DNA of 64,000 bases, from assembly GCA_963732375.1 (NCBI GenBank), contig CAVSZE010000014.1, forward strand, positions 157,354 through 221,353. The letters are read 5' to 3'. The notes below the pieces were generated by a model. The model did not search any database, was not told where the DNA came from, and worked only from the letters and a program-made list of their open reading frames with translations. The DNA is from RPQJ01 sp963732375 (GTDB lineage Bacteria; Pseudomonadota; Gammaproteobacteria; Steroidobacterales; Steroidobacteraceae). The translations under genes were made by a program, and so were the position numbers. Positions within the stretch are counted from its first letter, which is position 1, and the number at the start of each line of letters is the position of its first letter. Below are positions 16,960 through 25,140 of this stretch, in pieces.

Positions 16960-17967
16960 GTGGAGAAAGCCAGGATCGCGGTCATCGGAGCGGGCGTTGC
17001 AGGACTCGCCTGCGCGCGGGAACTCACGCGCTCGGATGCGAGGGTCACGGTGTTCGAACGAGCGCGCAGCCTGGGTGGGCGGCTTGGAACCCACCGCAGC
17101 GGAAATTTCGCCTTCGATTACGGCGCGCAATACGTCACGGGCCGCAGCCGGTCATTCGTGCACTACCTCGGGATCGCGGAACGGGCCGGCGCAGTGGCTT
17201 TGTGGAAACCCAGGATCCTCGAAGACGAACGCTCGTGGTCGGAACCGATCGAAGACTGGCACGTCGGCACGCCGGGCATGAGTGCGTTCATCCGGCCACT
17301 CGCTCGCAGCGTTGACCTGAAGTCGGGGATCACGGTGCACGAACTGCTGCAGAGCCAGCGGGGTTGGGAACTGCAGACGGACGCGGGCCGGATCGACGGC
17401 ATATTCGATGCGATCGCCGTGGCCATCCCGGCGCCGCAGGCGCTCAGGCTGCTCGGCGGCCACGGGCGGGCGTTCAGGCACCTGGCCGACGTGCGAATGG
17501 CGCCCTGCTGGACGACCATGATGGCATTCGAGGGCCCGATCGATGCCGGCGCCGAAGCTCGTCGCTGGACCGTCGGTCCGCTCTCGTGGGCATCCTGCGA
17601 CTCGAGCAAGCCGCAGCGACCAGCGGGAATGCAGGGCTGGGTGGTGCACGCCACGCCGGCATGGTCGCTCGAGCATATCGACATCGATCCCCGAGATGCC
17701 GCACATGCCCTGCTGGGCGAATTCGCCGCCGCGCTCGAAACGACCCTGCCCGATCCCGTCTACCTGCATGCTCACCGATGGCGACACGCGCTCGTCGAGC
17801 AGCCGCTCGGCCTGCCCTGCCTGGTGGACGAGGAGATGGCAGCGGGCGCCTGCGGCGACTGGTGCATCGCGCCGAGGGTCGAGGCTGCCTACGAGAGCGG
17901 CCGCACGCTGGCTCACTCTCTGCTGTCGATCGTAGGCCTGTCGGCTCCACTGCTGCGCCGCCGCTGA
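16960..17967 (+). CDS. FAD-dependent NAD(P)/amine oxidoreductase, renalase-like
   Basis: A 335-residue flavoprotein with the N-terminal dinucleotide motif IAVIGAGVAGLACARELT, followed by FERARSLGGRLGTHR, typical of the renalase/amine-oxidase branch. A C-terminal FAD contact occurs in GDWCIAPRVEAAYESG. The GTG at 16960 has AGGTG six bases upstream and puts the Rossmann motif at residue 6; a GTG at 16897 would add 21 residues of no clear purpose. It is divergent from the TPP enzyme. Its 3' end overlaps the convergent UPF0104 gene by 55 bases. Substrate unknown. Confidence 0.78.
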   Translation: MEKARIAVIGAGVAGLACARELTRSDARVTVFERARSLGGRLGTHRSGNFAFDYGAQYVTGRSRSFVHYLGIAERAGAVALWKPRILEDERSWSEPIEDWHVGTPGMSAFIRPLARSVDLKSGITVHELLQSQRGWELQTDAGRIDGIFDAIAVAIPAPQALRLLGGHGRAFRHLADVRMAPCWTTMMAFEGPIDAGAEARRWTVGPLSWASCDSSKPQRPAGMQGWVVHATPAWSLEHIDIDPRDAAHALLGEFAAALETTLPDPVYLHAHRWRHALVEQPLGLPCLVDEEMAAGACGDWCIAPRVEAAYESGRTLAHSLLSIVGLSAPLLRRR

Positions 17968-18962
17968 GCACGCGCCCGGGCAATCGAACGCAGCGCCGTC
18001 ATGGGTCGCGTCAGGCGCATTCGCGCGCCGTCCGGTGCGAGCAGTTCGTACGCCCCCCACAGCGACAGCGAGAACAACAGCGGCAGGATCTCGTAGACCA
18101 CGCGGTACAGCAGTACCGACGCCAGCAGTTCGGCCGGCGGGACCTCCGGCAGCAACACCAGCAGCACCGACTCGAGGACGCCGAGCCCGGCGGGAACGTG
18201 GCTCAGGATGCCGACCAGTACGCTCGCCAGGTAGATCGCCAGGAATGTCAGGTAGTCGAGCCCGACCGACGCCGGCAGCAGCAGGTACAGCACTGACGAC
18301 ACCAGCACCACGTCCACGACGCCGATCAGCAGTTGCAGCATCGTGAGCCGCATGGTCGGAACCGGGACCTCCCAGCCGCCCAGTCGTATGGGCGCCTTGC
18401 GCAGCCAGATGAAGGCGAGATAAGCCGCATCCTTCGCGAGGCCAAGACATCCGAGCGCTAGCAGCCACGCGCCCGAGATCCGGAACAACGGCGCCAGCGC
18501 GTCCGCCCTCGACACGAGCGCGATGTCGAACAGCAGCATGAAGCCCAGCGCGAACGGCAGGTTGCACAGCAGCGCCGTCGCCCCGACTTCCATCGCAGTG
18601 AAACCGATCGGGGCGTACATGCGGAAACGCAGCGCCCCGGCACTCAGCATCGCCTGGCCCACGGCGTGCCCGAGCGGAAACGTTATAAGCGCGGTGATCA
18701 TCGGTTTCGCCTTGCCGATGTTGTGCTTCACGTATCGCACTACGACGATCTCATAGAGCGAGAGCATGAACAGCGCGCCAAATGCGCAAGCGGCCGCGGC
18801 CAGCAGCGCCTCGGTCGGCGCCTTGCGCATGTTGTCCACCACCTCGGCGAGACTGATGCGCTGGAACGTCCGGTACAGCACCCAGGCCGCGAGGCCGGCG
18901 ATCAGCACGCTCGCACCGATACCCAGGGTGGCCTTGATCCGGCTGCGGCGCGGGTTGCTCAT
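17913..18962 (-). CDS. UPF0104/lysylphosphatidylglycerol synthase TM-region-like membrane protein
   Basis: A 349-residue integral membrane protein with about eight hydrophobic segments and a basic C-terminal tail. The segment AVGQAMLSAGALRFRMYAPI and the later SHVPAGLGVLESVLLVLLPE match the YbhN/UPF0104 family, homologous to the flippase half of MprF. No aminoacyl-transferase domain is attached, so it is the membrane half only. A lipid-flipping role is inferred from the family. The last 55 bases overlap the convergent FAD oxidoreductase gene, an unusually long convergent overlap. Confidence 0.8.
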   Translation of the reverse strand: MSNPRRSRIKATLGIGASVLIAGLAAWVLYRTFQRISLAEVVDNMRKAPTEALLAAAACAFGALFMLSLYEIVVVRYVKHNIGKAKPMITALITFPLGHAVGQAMLSAGALRFRMYAPIGFTAMEVGATALLCNLPFALGFMLLFDIALVSRADALAPLFRISGAWLLALGCLGLAKDAAYLAFIWLRKAPIRLGGWEVPVPTMRLTMLQLLIGVVDVVLVSSVLYLLLPASVGLDYLTFLAIYLASVLVGILSHVPAGLGVLESVLLVLLPEVPPAELLASVLLYRVVYEILPLLFSLSLWGAYELLAPDGARMRLTRPMTALRSIARARAQRRRSSGADRPTIDSRE

Positions 18963-19179
18963 CCGTGAATTCTAGTTGGGTCGCCCGGGCAGCAGGGATT
19001 GACCGAAGGCGAATGCTTCTCATTGACAACGCCTGTTGACACACAGGTGGAACGCAATCGCGCACGGGATGTCTCACCCCGGGTGACCGCGTAGAATTGG
19101 CGGCAGTGGCAGCCTGGTAACCGCCGGACCTTTCGGCGCCAAGTGCCCCCGAACCGTAACCGTCAGGAGAGTAATAACT

Positions 19180-19512
19180 ATGTCCGAGAAGACTTTCGCG
19201 AGGCGAACGCTGCTCAAGGGCGCTTTGTTGGGCGTGGCTGCGGTGCCGGTCACCGCGCTGCTCGGTCGCGCCGAAGCCGCGGCGGGCCCCGTCGACCCGA
19301 ACGAGCCGCAGGCCAAGAGCCTTGGTTACGTCGCCGACGCAACCAAGGTCGATGCCAAGGCGAACCCGAACTTCAAGCCCGGCCAGCACTGCGCGAACTG
19401 CCTGCAGGCGCCGAGCGCCAAGCCGGGCGATGCCACGGTCGCCTGCAACATCTTCGCAGGCCGCATGGTCTCGGCGAATGGCTGGTGCAAGGTCTACGTG
19501 AAGCGCCCGTAA
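19180..19512 (+). CDS. High-potential iron-sulfur protein (HiPIP)
   Basis: A 110-residue precursor of a periplasmic [4Fe-4S] electron carrier. The Tat signal is visible as ARRTLLKGALLGVAAVP with cleavage after about residue 33. The four cluster ligands are Cys71, Cys74, Cys89 and Cys103 (CX2C, X14, C, X13, C), the HiPIP arrangement. HiPIPs carry electrons from the bc1 complex to reaction centres or terminal oxidases in Gammaproteobacteria. The start has AGGAG nine to ten bases upstream. The gene is monocistronic with its own terminator. Confidence 0.93.
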   Translation: MSEKTFARRTLLKGALLGVAAVPVTALLGRAEAAAGPVDPNEPQAKSLGYVADATKVDAKANPNFKPGQHCANCLQAPSAKPGDATVACNIFAGRMVSANGWCKVYVKRP

Positions 19513-19536
19513 TCGCCGACGGTTTCACGCCAGCAT

Positions 19537-19576
19537 AACGGCGCATCCGGGTCACCGGCTGCGCCGTTCTTTTTTC
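19537..19576 (+). terminator. Rho-independent terminator after the HiPIP gene
   Basis: Nine-base arms AACGGCGCA (19537-19545) and TGCGCCGTT (19560-19568) pair perfectly. The interior can add a CCGG/CCGG helix around GTCA. CTTTTTTC follows. This is a textbook intrinsic terminator placed 24 bases past the HiPIP stop. Confidence 0.85.
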
Positions 19577-19591
19577 AAGCCCTGCCCGCCC

Positions 19592-19620
19592 CTTGAAAGC
19601 CTCGCTCTGGTTCCTATCTA
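19592..19620 (+). promoter_or_regulatory. Sigma-32-like heat-shock promoter before hsp20
   Basis: CTTGAAA (19592-19598) is a perfect match to the sigma-32 -35 element. Fourteen bases later CCTATCTA (19613-19620) is close to the CCCCATNTA -10 element. The pair stands 55 bases before the Hsp20 start and just after the HiPIP terminator, which fits heat-shock control of the small heat-shock protein. Confidence 0.65.
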
Positions 19621-19675
19621 TGGGGTCATGACGGGGCTGCCGTCGCAGTCCCCGCGAACAATGGAGGCAAGTGCA

Positions 19676-20119
19676 ATGAGAGTGATCAAGTGGGAGCCGT
19701 TCCGCGACATGGACGACGTCTTCGACCGATTCTTCGCCGACGCATACCGTCGACTGCCCCGCCACGCAGCAGATGCGCAGCCGTCGCTCGACTGGGCGCC
19801 GGCCGCCGACGTCAGCGAGACGGATGGTGAGTACCTGATCAAGGCGGAAATCGCCGAGGTCCCCAGGGAGAACCTCAACCTTACGGTGCAGGACGGAGTC
19901 CTGACCCTGTCGGGCGAGCGACGCCGGGAGAAGCACGAGGAAGGCGTGCAGATGCATCGGGTGGAGCGCCAGTTCGGCTCGTTTGCGCGCCGGTTTGCGC
20001 TGCCGGAAGATGCGAATGACCAGGCGATCAGCGCCGAGAGCCGCGACGGCATCGTCACGATCCACATTCCCAAGCACAAGGTCGCCCAGCCACAGGCGCG
20101 CCAGATCCAGGTGCAGTAA
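19676..20119 (+). CDS. Hsp20/alpha-crystallin-family small heat-shock protein
   Basis: A 147-residue small heat-shock chaperone that holds unfolding proteins for refolding by DnaK/ClpB. The alpha-crystallin domain spans about residues 40-133. It contains PAADVSETDGEYLIKAEI at its start, the VQDGVLTLSGERRREK strand region and a C-terminal IVTIHIPK; the short tail follows. ATG 19676 has GGAGG eight bases upstream and is preferred over the upstream in-frame ATG at 19628. A sigma-32-like promoter precedes it. Confidence 0.92.
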   Translation: MRVIKWEPFRDMDDVFDRFFADAYRRLPRHAADAQPSLDWAPAADVSETDGEYLIKAEIAEVPRENLNLTVQDGVLTLSGERRREKHEEGVQMHRVERQFGSFARRFALPEDANDQAISAESRDGIVTIHIPKHKVAQPQARQIQVQ

Positions 20120-20136
20120 CGGAGACGCGCCCTATA

Positions 20137-20161
20137 ATCCGCGTGGTCACCCCACGCGGAT
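20137..20161 (+). terminator. Hairpin between hsp20 and rraA (terminator or leader structure)
   Basis: Perfect 10-base arms ATCCGCGTGG (20137-20146) and CCACGCGGAT (20152-20161) flank a five-base loop, followed by TTCTTC and then the rraA ATG. A TATAAT at 20133-20138 overlaps the left arm. It can end hsp20 transcription, or fold in the rraA leader and occlude the start, where no Shine-Dalgarno sequence is visible. Confidence 0.5.
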
Positions 20162-20168
20162 TTCTTCA

Positions 20169-20654
20169 ATGAGCGTCTCCACGGCCACGGCCGACCTTTG
20201 TGATTCACACCCCGACGCGGCGCATGCCTGCGAGCCGGTGTTCCTTGTGTTCGGTGGCCGGCGTGCGTTCAGCGGCCCGGTGAGCACCGTGCGCTGCTTC
20301 GAGGACAACTCGCGCGTAAAGGAAGCGGTGGAGAGCCCCGGCGACGGCAGGGTGCTGGTCGTGGACGGTGGCGGATCGAGGCGCTGCGCGTTGTTCGGTG
20401 GAAACCTCGGCGTCGCTGCAGTGAAGAACGGCTGGGCCGGCGTCATCATCAACGGTTGCATTCGCGATTCGGCGGAACTCGGCCAGCTGGACCTGGGTAT
20501 ACGTGCGCTCGGCACCATGCCGCTTCGGAGCGTCAAGCGCGGCGAGGGTGAGCGCGACGTCGCGGTGCGTTTTGCGGGCGCGGGTTTCCGGCCGGGCGAC
20601 TTCGTCTATGCGGACGACGACGGCGTAGTCGTCGCCCACGGCCCGCTCGCCTGA
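20169..20654 (+). CDS. rraA: Ribonuclease E activity regulator RraA
   Basis: A 161-residue protein, exactly the usual RraA length. It binds RNase E and the degradosome helicase and dampens mRNA decay. The family core is visible as VLVVDGGGSRRCALFGGNLG, GWAGVIINGCIRD and the late GDFVYADDDGVVVA. The frame extends upstream through hsp20 but the ATG at 20169 gives the canonical N-terminus. No clear Shine-Dalgarno precedes it; instead a hairpin ends eight bases before the ATG. YggX follows after 12 bases. Confidence 0.92.
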   Translation: MSVSTATADLCDSHPDAAHACEPVFLVFGGRRAFSGPVSTVRCFEDNSRVKEAVESPGDGRVLVVDGGGSRRCALFGGNLGVAAVKNGWAGVIINGCIRDSAELGQLDLGIRALGTMPLRSVKRGEGERDVAVRFAGAGFRPGDFVYADDDGVVVAHGPLA

Positions 20655-20666
20655 GGAACCAGGTCC

Positions 20667-20939
20667 ATGCCGAGAACTGTCTACTGCCTGTACCTGAAGC
20701 GCGAGGCCGAAGGCCTTGACCGCATCCCCTATCCCGGGCCGCTGGGCCAGCGCATCTACGACGGAATATCGAAGGAAGCCTGGGCCGGGTGGGTGCGTCA
20801 CCAGACGATGCTGCTCAACGAATACCGTCTCTCGCCGATCGATCCCAAGGCGCGCAAGTTCCTGGTCGAGGAAATGGAGAAATTCCTGTTCGGCGGCGGT
20901 TCGCAGGCGCCGGACGGCTTCGTCGAGCCTGGCGCATAG
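20667..20939 (+). CDS. yggX: Fe(2+)-trafficking protein YggX
   Basis: A 90-residue cytosolic protein that protects iron-sulfur clusters from oxidation and is linked to iron traffic. The family blocks EAEGLDRIPYPGPLGQRIYD, ISKEAW and HQTMLLNEYRLSPIDPKARK are all present, as is the single cysteine at residue 7. In many Gammaproteobacteria yggX neighbours mutY; here mutY is a kilobase away on the other strand. It probably forms an operon with rraA. Confidence 0.93.
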   Translation: MPRTVYCLYLKREAEGLDRIPYPGPLGQRIYDGISKEAWAGWVRHQTMLLNEYRLSPIDPKARKFLVEEMEKFLFGGGSQAPDGFVEPGA

Positions 20940-20952
20940 ACCACGAGTCGAA

Positions 20953-21363
20953 TCAGCGCTGGTTGCGGACGGTCGCGTGCCAGGCAAGCAGCAGCCAGGA
21001 CAGCATCAATGCCGTGCCGCCGGCAGGCGCAACATCCAGCACCCGGTGTGACGCACCGGCCGTCGCCAGGTAGATCGAGCCGGAAAAAAGCACCATGCCG
21101 AGCGCCATCAGGCGCGCCGACCAGCGCAGTTGCGAGGTGACGCTCGTCGACCACCCGAGCACGCCCACCAGCACCAGCCCCAGCGCGTGCAGCAACTGGT
21201 ACAGCACGGCCGTCTCGTAGCTGGCCAGCTCGCGCGACGAAACGCGGTCAGCGACCAGGTGCGTACCGAGCGCGCCAAGCACCAGCCCGGTGAACATCAG
21301 CGCGGAACCCGCCACGATGCATCCCCGGGCGAAGGCCGGGGCTGAGTCTCGACCTGGCGACAT
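20953..21363 (-). CDS. DUF423-family membrane protein (YgdD-like)
   Basis: A 136-residue inner-membrane protein with four hydrophobic helices. The block LGALGTHLVADRVSSRELASYETAVLYQLLHALGL contains the DUF423 hallmark 'AFGAHxLxxxL…xxAVxYQxxHALxL' pattern, and LMALGMVLFSGSIYLA is typical of its third helix. Function of the family is unknown. The start has GAGGAA eight bases upstream. It lies 79 bases after the exported-protein gene, with a strong hairpin between them. Confidence 0.85.
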   Translation of the reverse strand: MSPGRDSAPAFARGCIVAGSALMFTGLVLGALGTHLVADRVSSRELASYETAVLYQLLHALGLVLVGVLGWSTSVTSQLRWSARLMALGMVLFSGSIYLATAGASHRVLDVAPAGGTALMLSWLLLAWHATVRNQR

Positions 21364-21380
21364 GGCGCGTTCCTCGGTCG

Positions 21381-21416
21381 GCAGTCGTCGCGGGCGCTGC
21401 CGCCCGCGACGACTGC
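21381..21416 (-). terminator. Long perfect hairpin between two minus-strand genes
   Basis: Sixteen-base perfectly complementary arms (21381-21396 and 21401-21416) enclose a CTGC loop. The element is in the intergenic space between the exported-protein stop and the DUF423 start. Only a short T-rich stretch (TCTTTC) flanks it, on the plus-strand side. It is therefore either a factor-assisted terminator for the minus-strand transcript or an mRNA-stabilising structure. Confidence 0.5.
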
Positions 21417-21442
21417 TCTTTCGCCTGCTACGTCGCTATTGC

Positions 21443-21997
21443 TTACTTCGCGACCTTCTCGAGGCTGATTGCCAGCGACTCGCTGTAGGTAACCGCGACG
21501 ACATCGCCCGGGATCAGCTTCGCGAGCTTCGCCTGCGCCGCCGGGTCCTGGACCGTGATCGACTTGGTGAGGCCGGCCGCGGTGGTTCCCCACAGCAGGT
21601 GGGTGTCAGGATTGTAGGCGTCGATCTTGAAATAGCTGGTCACCTGGCGACCGACTTCGCCGCCGGTGGCGGTGCGCTGCGCGGTCTCCGACACGCCCTG
21701 CGACTTCTCGCCCTTGGGCACGACCTGGAAGGCCAGCGATTCGGTGTAGGTCACCGCCACGATGTCACCGACCTTGACCTGGTCGAGGTGTTTCACGGCA
21801 TCGCCCGCCTGGACTGCGAATACCTTGCCCTCCGGGCCCTGGAGCTCGACCATCCGGGTCGCCTGGTCGATTCCGACAACGGTGGCCTTCACCTGCACCG
21901 ATGCGCTCTTCGTGATGGGCTTGTCTGCCGACATCGAGACCGCGGGCAGCGCAAGGGCTGCCGCCAGAAATACCGCCAATATCTTCCTGCTGAACAT
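21443..21997 (-). CDS. Exported protein of unknown function with an internal repeat
   Basis: A 184-residue secreted protein with a clear signal peptide (MFSRKILAVFLAAALALPAVSMSA). The mature part carries two copies of a similar module: VGDIVAVTYTESLAFQVV at about residues 77-94 and PGDVVAVTYSESLAISLE near the C-terminus. These suggest a duplicated small beta-domain. I do not recognise a named family or function. The ATG at 21997 has AGAGGA six bases upstream; the frame runs on upstream without support. It is followed by the 16-bp hairpin and then the DUF423 gene. Confidence 0.75.
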   Translation of the reverse strand: MFSRKILAVFLAAALALPAVSMSADKPITKSASVQVKATVVGIDQATRMVELQGPEGKVFAVQAGDAVKHLDQVKVGDIVAVTYTESLAFQVVPKGEKSQGVSETAQRTATGGEVGRQVTSYFKIDAYNPDTHLLWGTTAAGLTKSITVQDPAAQAKLAKLIPGDVVAVTYSESLAISLEKVAK

Positions 21998-22083
21998 GCT
22001 GGTTCCTCTGCTGTGAAATTCTGAGTGGACCGGCCGAGTTCCGGGCCGGGCGTGCATGATAACGCGCTGGTGACCGCGGCTGC

Positions 22084-23190
22084 TCATTTCGCCGCCGCTA
22101 CAGGCTGCACGCGGGCGATCAGGGTCGCGATCGGCTTTGGCAGCCCGACCTTCATCGGGTCGCGCAGGTCGTACCAGCGGTAGCGATCGACGTCCCTGAG
22201 GACTCCGGACCTTCCCATGCAGCGCACCAGCAACGGCCTCATCTCGTAGTCGAAGTGGCTGAACGCGTGCCGGATCACGTCGCCATGCGTGGCCTGGGCA
22301 CCGGCGGACAGGTTCTCGCGGCACCACTGGTCCGCGTGGGCGCGCGTCGGGAACTCGGGCAGGCCCCACAGGCCGCCCCAGATACCCGCGGGTGGCCGCC
22401 GCTCGAGCAGAACCTTGTGCTCGCCGCGCATCGCCATCACCAGCCACGCAGCGCGCTGCGGCCGGCTCGCGCGTGGCCGTGGCGAGGGCAGTTCCGACTG
22501 CGTCCCCTGCAGTCGCGCCACGCAATCGTCCGCCACCGGGCACAGCAGGCAGGCCGGACGCGCCCGGGTACAGACAGTGGCACCGAGGTCCATGATGCCC
22601 TGCGTGTACTCCGCGATCCTCTCGGCGGGCGTGCACGCCTCGGCGAGCGACCATAGCGTCCTTTCCACGGCGGGCTCGCCCGGATTGCCTGCCACGCCGA
22701 AACGTCGGGACAGTACCCGTTTCACGTTGCCGTCGAGGATCGCGTGGCGCCGGCCGCTGGACAGCGCGAGGATCGCCCCAGCCGTCGAACGCCCGATGCC
22801 GGGCAGTCGCATGACCTCTTCCAGCACCTGCGGAAACCGGCCGCCACACTCACGCACAAGCAACTGTGCCGCGCGGTGCAGGTTGCGCGCCCGGGCGTAA
22901 TAGCCGAGGCCTGACCAGAGGTGCAGCACTTCGTCGAGCCGCGCTTCCGCGAGTGTGTCGACGTCCGGAAAGCGGTCCATGAATTTTCGAAAGTACGGAA
23001 TCGCGGTCGCGACCTGCGTCTGCTGCAACATGATTTCCGAGACCCAGACGCGATAGGGAGTCGGATCAAGCTGCCAGGGAAGGTCCTTGCGGCCGTTCGC
23101 GTCGAACCACTCGAGCAGCTTGCCCGCGAACCGGGTGGCCCGCGCGGGGTCTGCAGCACCGCAGCAGGCAGCTGCAGGATCGTCGATCAC
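22084..23190 (-). CDS. mutY: A/G-specific adenine DNA glycosylase MutY
   Basis: A 368-residue base-excision repair enzyme that removes adenine opposite 8-oxoguanine. The catalytic Glu52 is in SEIMLQQTQV. The helix-hairpin-helix is LPGIGRSTAG, followed by catalytic Asp153 in ILDGNVKRV. The [4Fe-4S] ligands form CX6CX2CX5C (CTRARPACLLCPVADDC). A C-terminal Nudix-like 8-oxoG-recognition domain follows with GIWGGLWGLPEF. The start is a GTG at 23190 that overlaps the upstream gene's stop by four bases (GTGA), so it is translationally coupled to the TolB-like/TPR gene. No separate Shine-Dalgarno is visible. Confidence 0.93.
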   Translation of the reverse strand: MIDDPAAACCGAADPARATRFAGKLLEWFDANGRKDLPWQLDPTPYRVWVSEIMLQQTQVATAIPYFRKFMDRFPDVDTLAEARLDEVLHLWSGLGYYARARNLHRAAQLLVRECGGRFPQVLEEVMRLPGIGRSTAGAILALSSGRRHAILDGNVKRVLSRRFGVAGNPGEPAVERTLWSLAEACTPAERIAEYTQGIMDLGATVCTRARPACLLCPVADDCVARLQGTQSELPSPRPRASRPQRAAWLVMAMRGEHKVLLERRPPAGIWGGLWGLPEFPTRAHADQWCRENLSAGAQATHGDVIRHAFSHFDYEMRPLLVRCMGRSGVLRDVDRYRWYDLRDPMKVGLPKPIATLIARVQPVAAAK

Positions 23191-25001
23191 TGGCAGACGA
23201 TCGGCGCGCCGTTGCCGGACCTGCAATCGTCGGGGAAACCGTACTGCTTCCAGTAGTCCAGCATCCCGATGCGCTCGGCGAGCTGCCCGAACCGCGGATC
23301 CTGGCGCATGGACCTGGCTTCCGCTGACCAGACCATTGTCATTCCCCAGTCCTGCATCCAGGCGAGGCGATTCTTGTCCAGCGTCTCGAACATGATCCGG
23401 TACGCAAGGTCGTCGTCTCCCAACTGAACGTAGGAGCCGACCAGGCTGGACTGGGAAGCTATCGACGGGGCCAGCCGTTGCATTTCGGCGATCATCGCCG
23501 GTCGCAGGGCCGGATTCGCGAGCGCATTGACGAAATCGCCCGCCTTGGCCTTCAGTTCCGGCGGCAGGTGCTCCTCCTGCGTGATCAGCTTGCGCGCCTC
23601 GTCCCATTGGCTGCGCCGTACAGCGACCATCGTCTCGATGTCGTAGCTGATCTTGCCCAGGCCCAAATCCGTGGCCAGCTGCGCGTAGCGCAATGCTGCG
23701 TCGTTGTCGCCCTTCAGCAGGCAGGCATTTGCAAGGTTGGCCGCGAGGATCGGCGATGTCGGGTCGAGTTCCCGTGCCTTCTTCGCCTGCGCCAGCGCCG
23801 CATCGAGCCGGCCGACGTTCATCAGCAGGATCGAGTACCACTGGTGGGGCGTCGGCTCGTTAGGCTCGAGCGATATCGCAAAGAAGAACCCGGACTCGGC
23901 ATCGAGCAGGTCGCCGCGCTCTGCATTGATCTGGGCGAGCACTGCATGCGCCTCGCCGATGTTTGGATCGATCGCGAGCGCCTGCCGGGCAGAGGTCTCG
24001 GCCAGCTCGAAGAATTTCTCCTGGTCGTCGTCCTTCGTGTAACCGGGCAGGACCACGTAGGCCGACGCAAGCGCGGCCTGGGCGCGGGCAAATGCCGGGT
24101 CGCGCGCGATGGCCTGCTGGTAGAACTCGATCGCGTGCTTCAGGTTGTCCTCGCCGCGCAGCTTCCAGACCGCTCGACCCTGCAGGTAGAGCTGGTAGGC
24201 CTCCACGTTCTGGGTCGGTACCTGCTGTCGCAGCGCGGCCTGCTGTTCCGCGGGTGCGAGCTCGATCCTGAGGCTGTCCACGATTGCCTTCGCGATCTCG
24301 TCCTGGACCTGGAAGATGTCGGCAAGCTTGCGGTCGTAGGTGTCGGACCAGAGGTGAAACCCGGTATCGGTGTCGATGAGCTGCGCGGTGATTCGGACCT
24401 GGTCGCCTGCCTGGCGCACGCTGCCCTCGAGCACGGTCTCGACGCCGAGCTCCTTGCCGATCTGGCGGACGTCCACTTCGCGCCCCTTGTAGGCGAAAGA
24501 CGAAGTGCGCGCTGCGACCTGCAGTCCCGGGACCCGCGCCAGCAGGTTCAGCAGCTCTTCGGACATCCCGTCGCTGAAGTAGTCCTTTGACGGGTCGCCG
24601 CTCAGGTTCGTGAACGGCATTACCGCAACGGACTGCCGCGGCTCGCCGGCGTGCGCACGGCCGAGTCCGCGTTCATAGAGCACGTAGCCAAGCCCTGCCA
24701 TGCAGATCAGCACAGCAAGCCCGAACGCGGCCCTGACCCTGACCTGCGCGGCCACGGCCTCCTGGGGCAGAGGCTCGGTGCGGTGGATGCCATCCGGCCC
24801 GACGTCGAAAATCCAGGCCAGGATCATCGAGATCGGAAACCCGACCAGCAGGAAAACGACGACGAAGGTCATCGCCCATTCGGGCACGTGCAGGGCCGGG
24901 AACACTACGGAGCTCGCCTCGGTCACGCCCCAGGCGACGGCACCGTAGGCGATTGCCACCTTGCCGACGCGACGGCGCTTGAGTTCCGCAAAAAAGGCCA
25001 T
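23187..25001 (-). CDS. Membrane protein with TolB/FlgO-like domain and TPR repeats
   Basis: A 604-residue protein. The first 125 residues hold an ELKRRRVGKVAIAYGAVAWG segment and about three membrane helices. Residues 125-240 form a periplasmic TolB-N/FlgO-like domain (SVAVMPFTNLSGD, then LEGSVRQAGDQVRITAQLID and GFHLWSDTYDR). The rest is TPR-type helical repeats. This architecture is common in Xanthomonad-like Gammaproteobacteria, where the N-terminal part is often fused to a winged helix or adenylate cyclase; here no such output domain is present. A scaffold or sensor role is inferred. It lies 139 bases downstream of the ECF/DUF4097 operon and is coupled to mutY. Confidence 0.72.
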   Translation of the reverse strand: MAFFAELKRRRVGKVAIAYGAVAWGVTEASSVVFPALHVPEWAMTFVVVFLLVGFPISMILAWIFDVGPDGIHRTEPLPQEAVAAQVRVRAAFGLAVLICMAGLGYVLYERGLGRAHAGEPRQSVAVMPFTNLSGDPSKDYFSDGMSEELLNLLARVPGLQVAARTSSFAYKGREVDVRQIGKELGVETVLEGSVRQAGDQVRITAQLIDTDTGFHLWSDTYDRKLADIFQVQDEIAKAIVDSLRIELAPAEQQAALRQQVPTQNVEAYQLYLQGRAVWKLRGEDNLKHAIEFYQQAIARDPAFARAQAALASAYVVLPGYTKDDDQEKFFELAETSARQALAIDPNIGEAHAVLAQINAERGDLLDAESGFFFAISLEPNEPTPHQWYSILLMNVGRLDAALAQAKKARELDPTSPILAANLANACLLKGDNDAALRYAQLATDLGLGKISYDIETMVAVRRSQWDEARKLITQEEHLPPELKAKAGDFVNALANPALRPAMIAEMQRLAPSIASQSSLVGSYVQLGDDDLAYRIMFETLDKNRLAWMQDWGMTMVWSAEARSMRQDPRFGQLAERIGMLDYWKQYGFPDDCRSGNGAPIVCQ

Positions 25002-25140
25002 GGTCGTCCCGGAGCTTCACCCCACCGGGGCCGGCCATTTCAACTGCGCGGCCCCGGGTTCAATGAGACAAGGTCCCGACGTCGGTGTTCCGTCGGCAGC
25101 CCATTGTCCACGATTTCGCGGCAATCGCGAGTCCGGCCGG

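Noticed and set aside
19023..19041. Two TTGACA boxes upstream of the HiPIP gene
   Set aside because: Neither has a -10 element at 15-19 bases; a TAGAAT at 19092 has no -35 partner, so no promoter is called.
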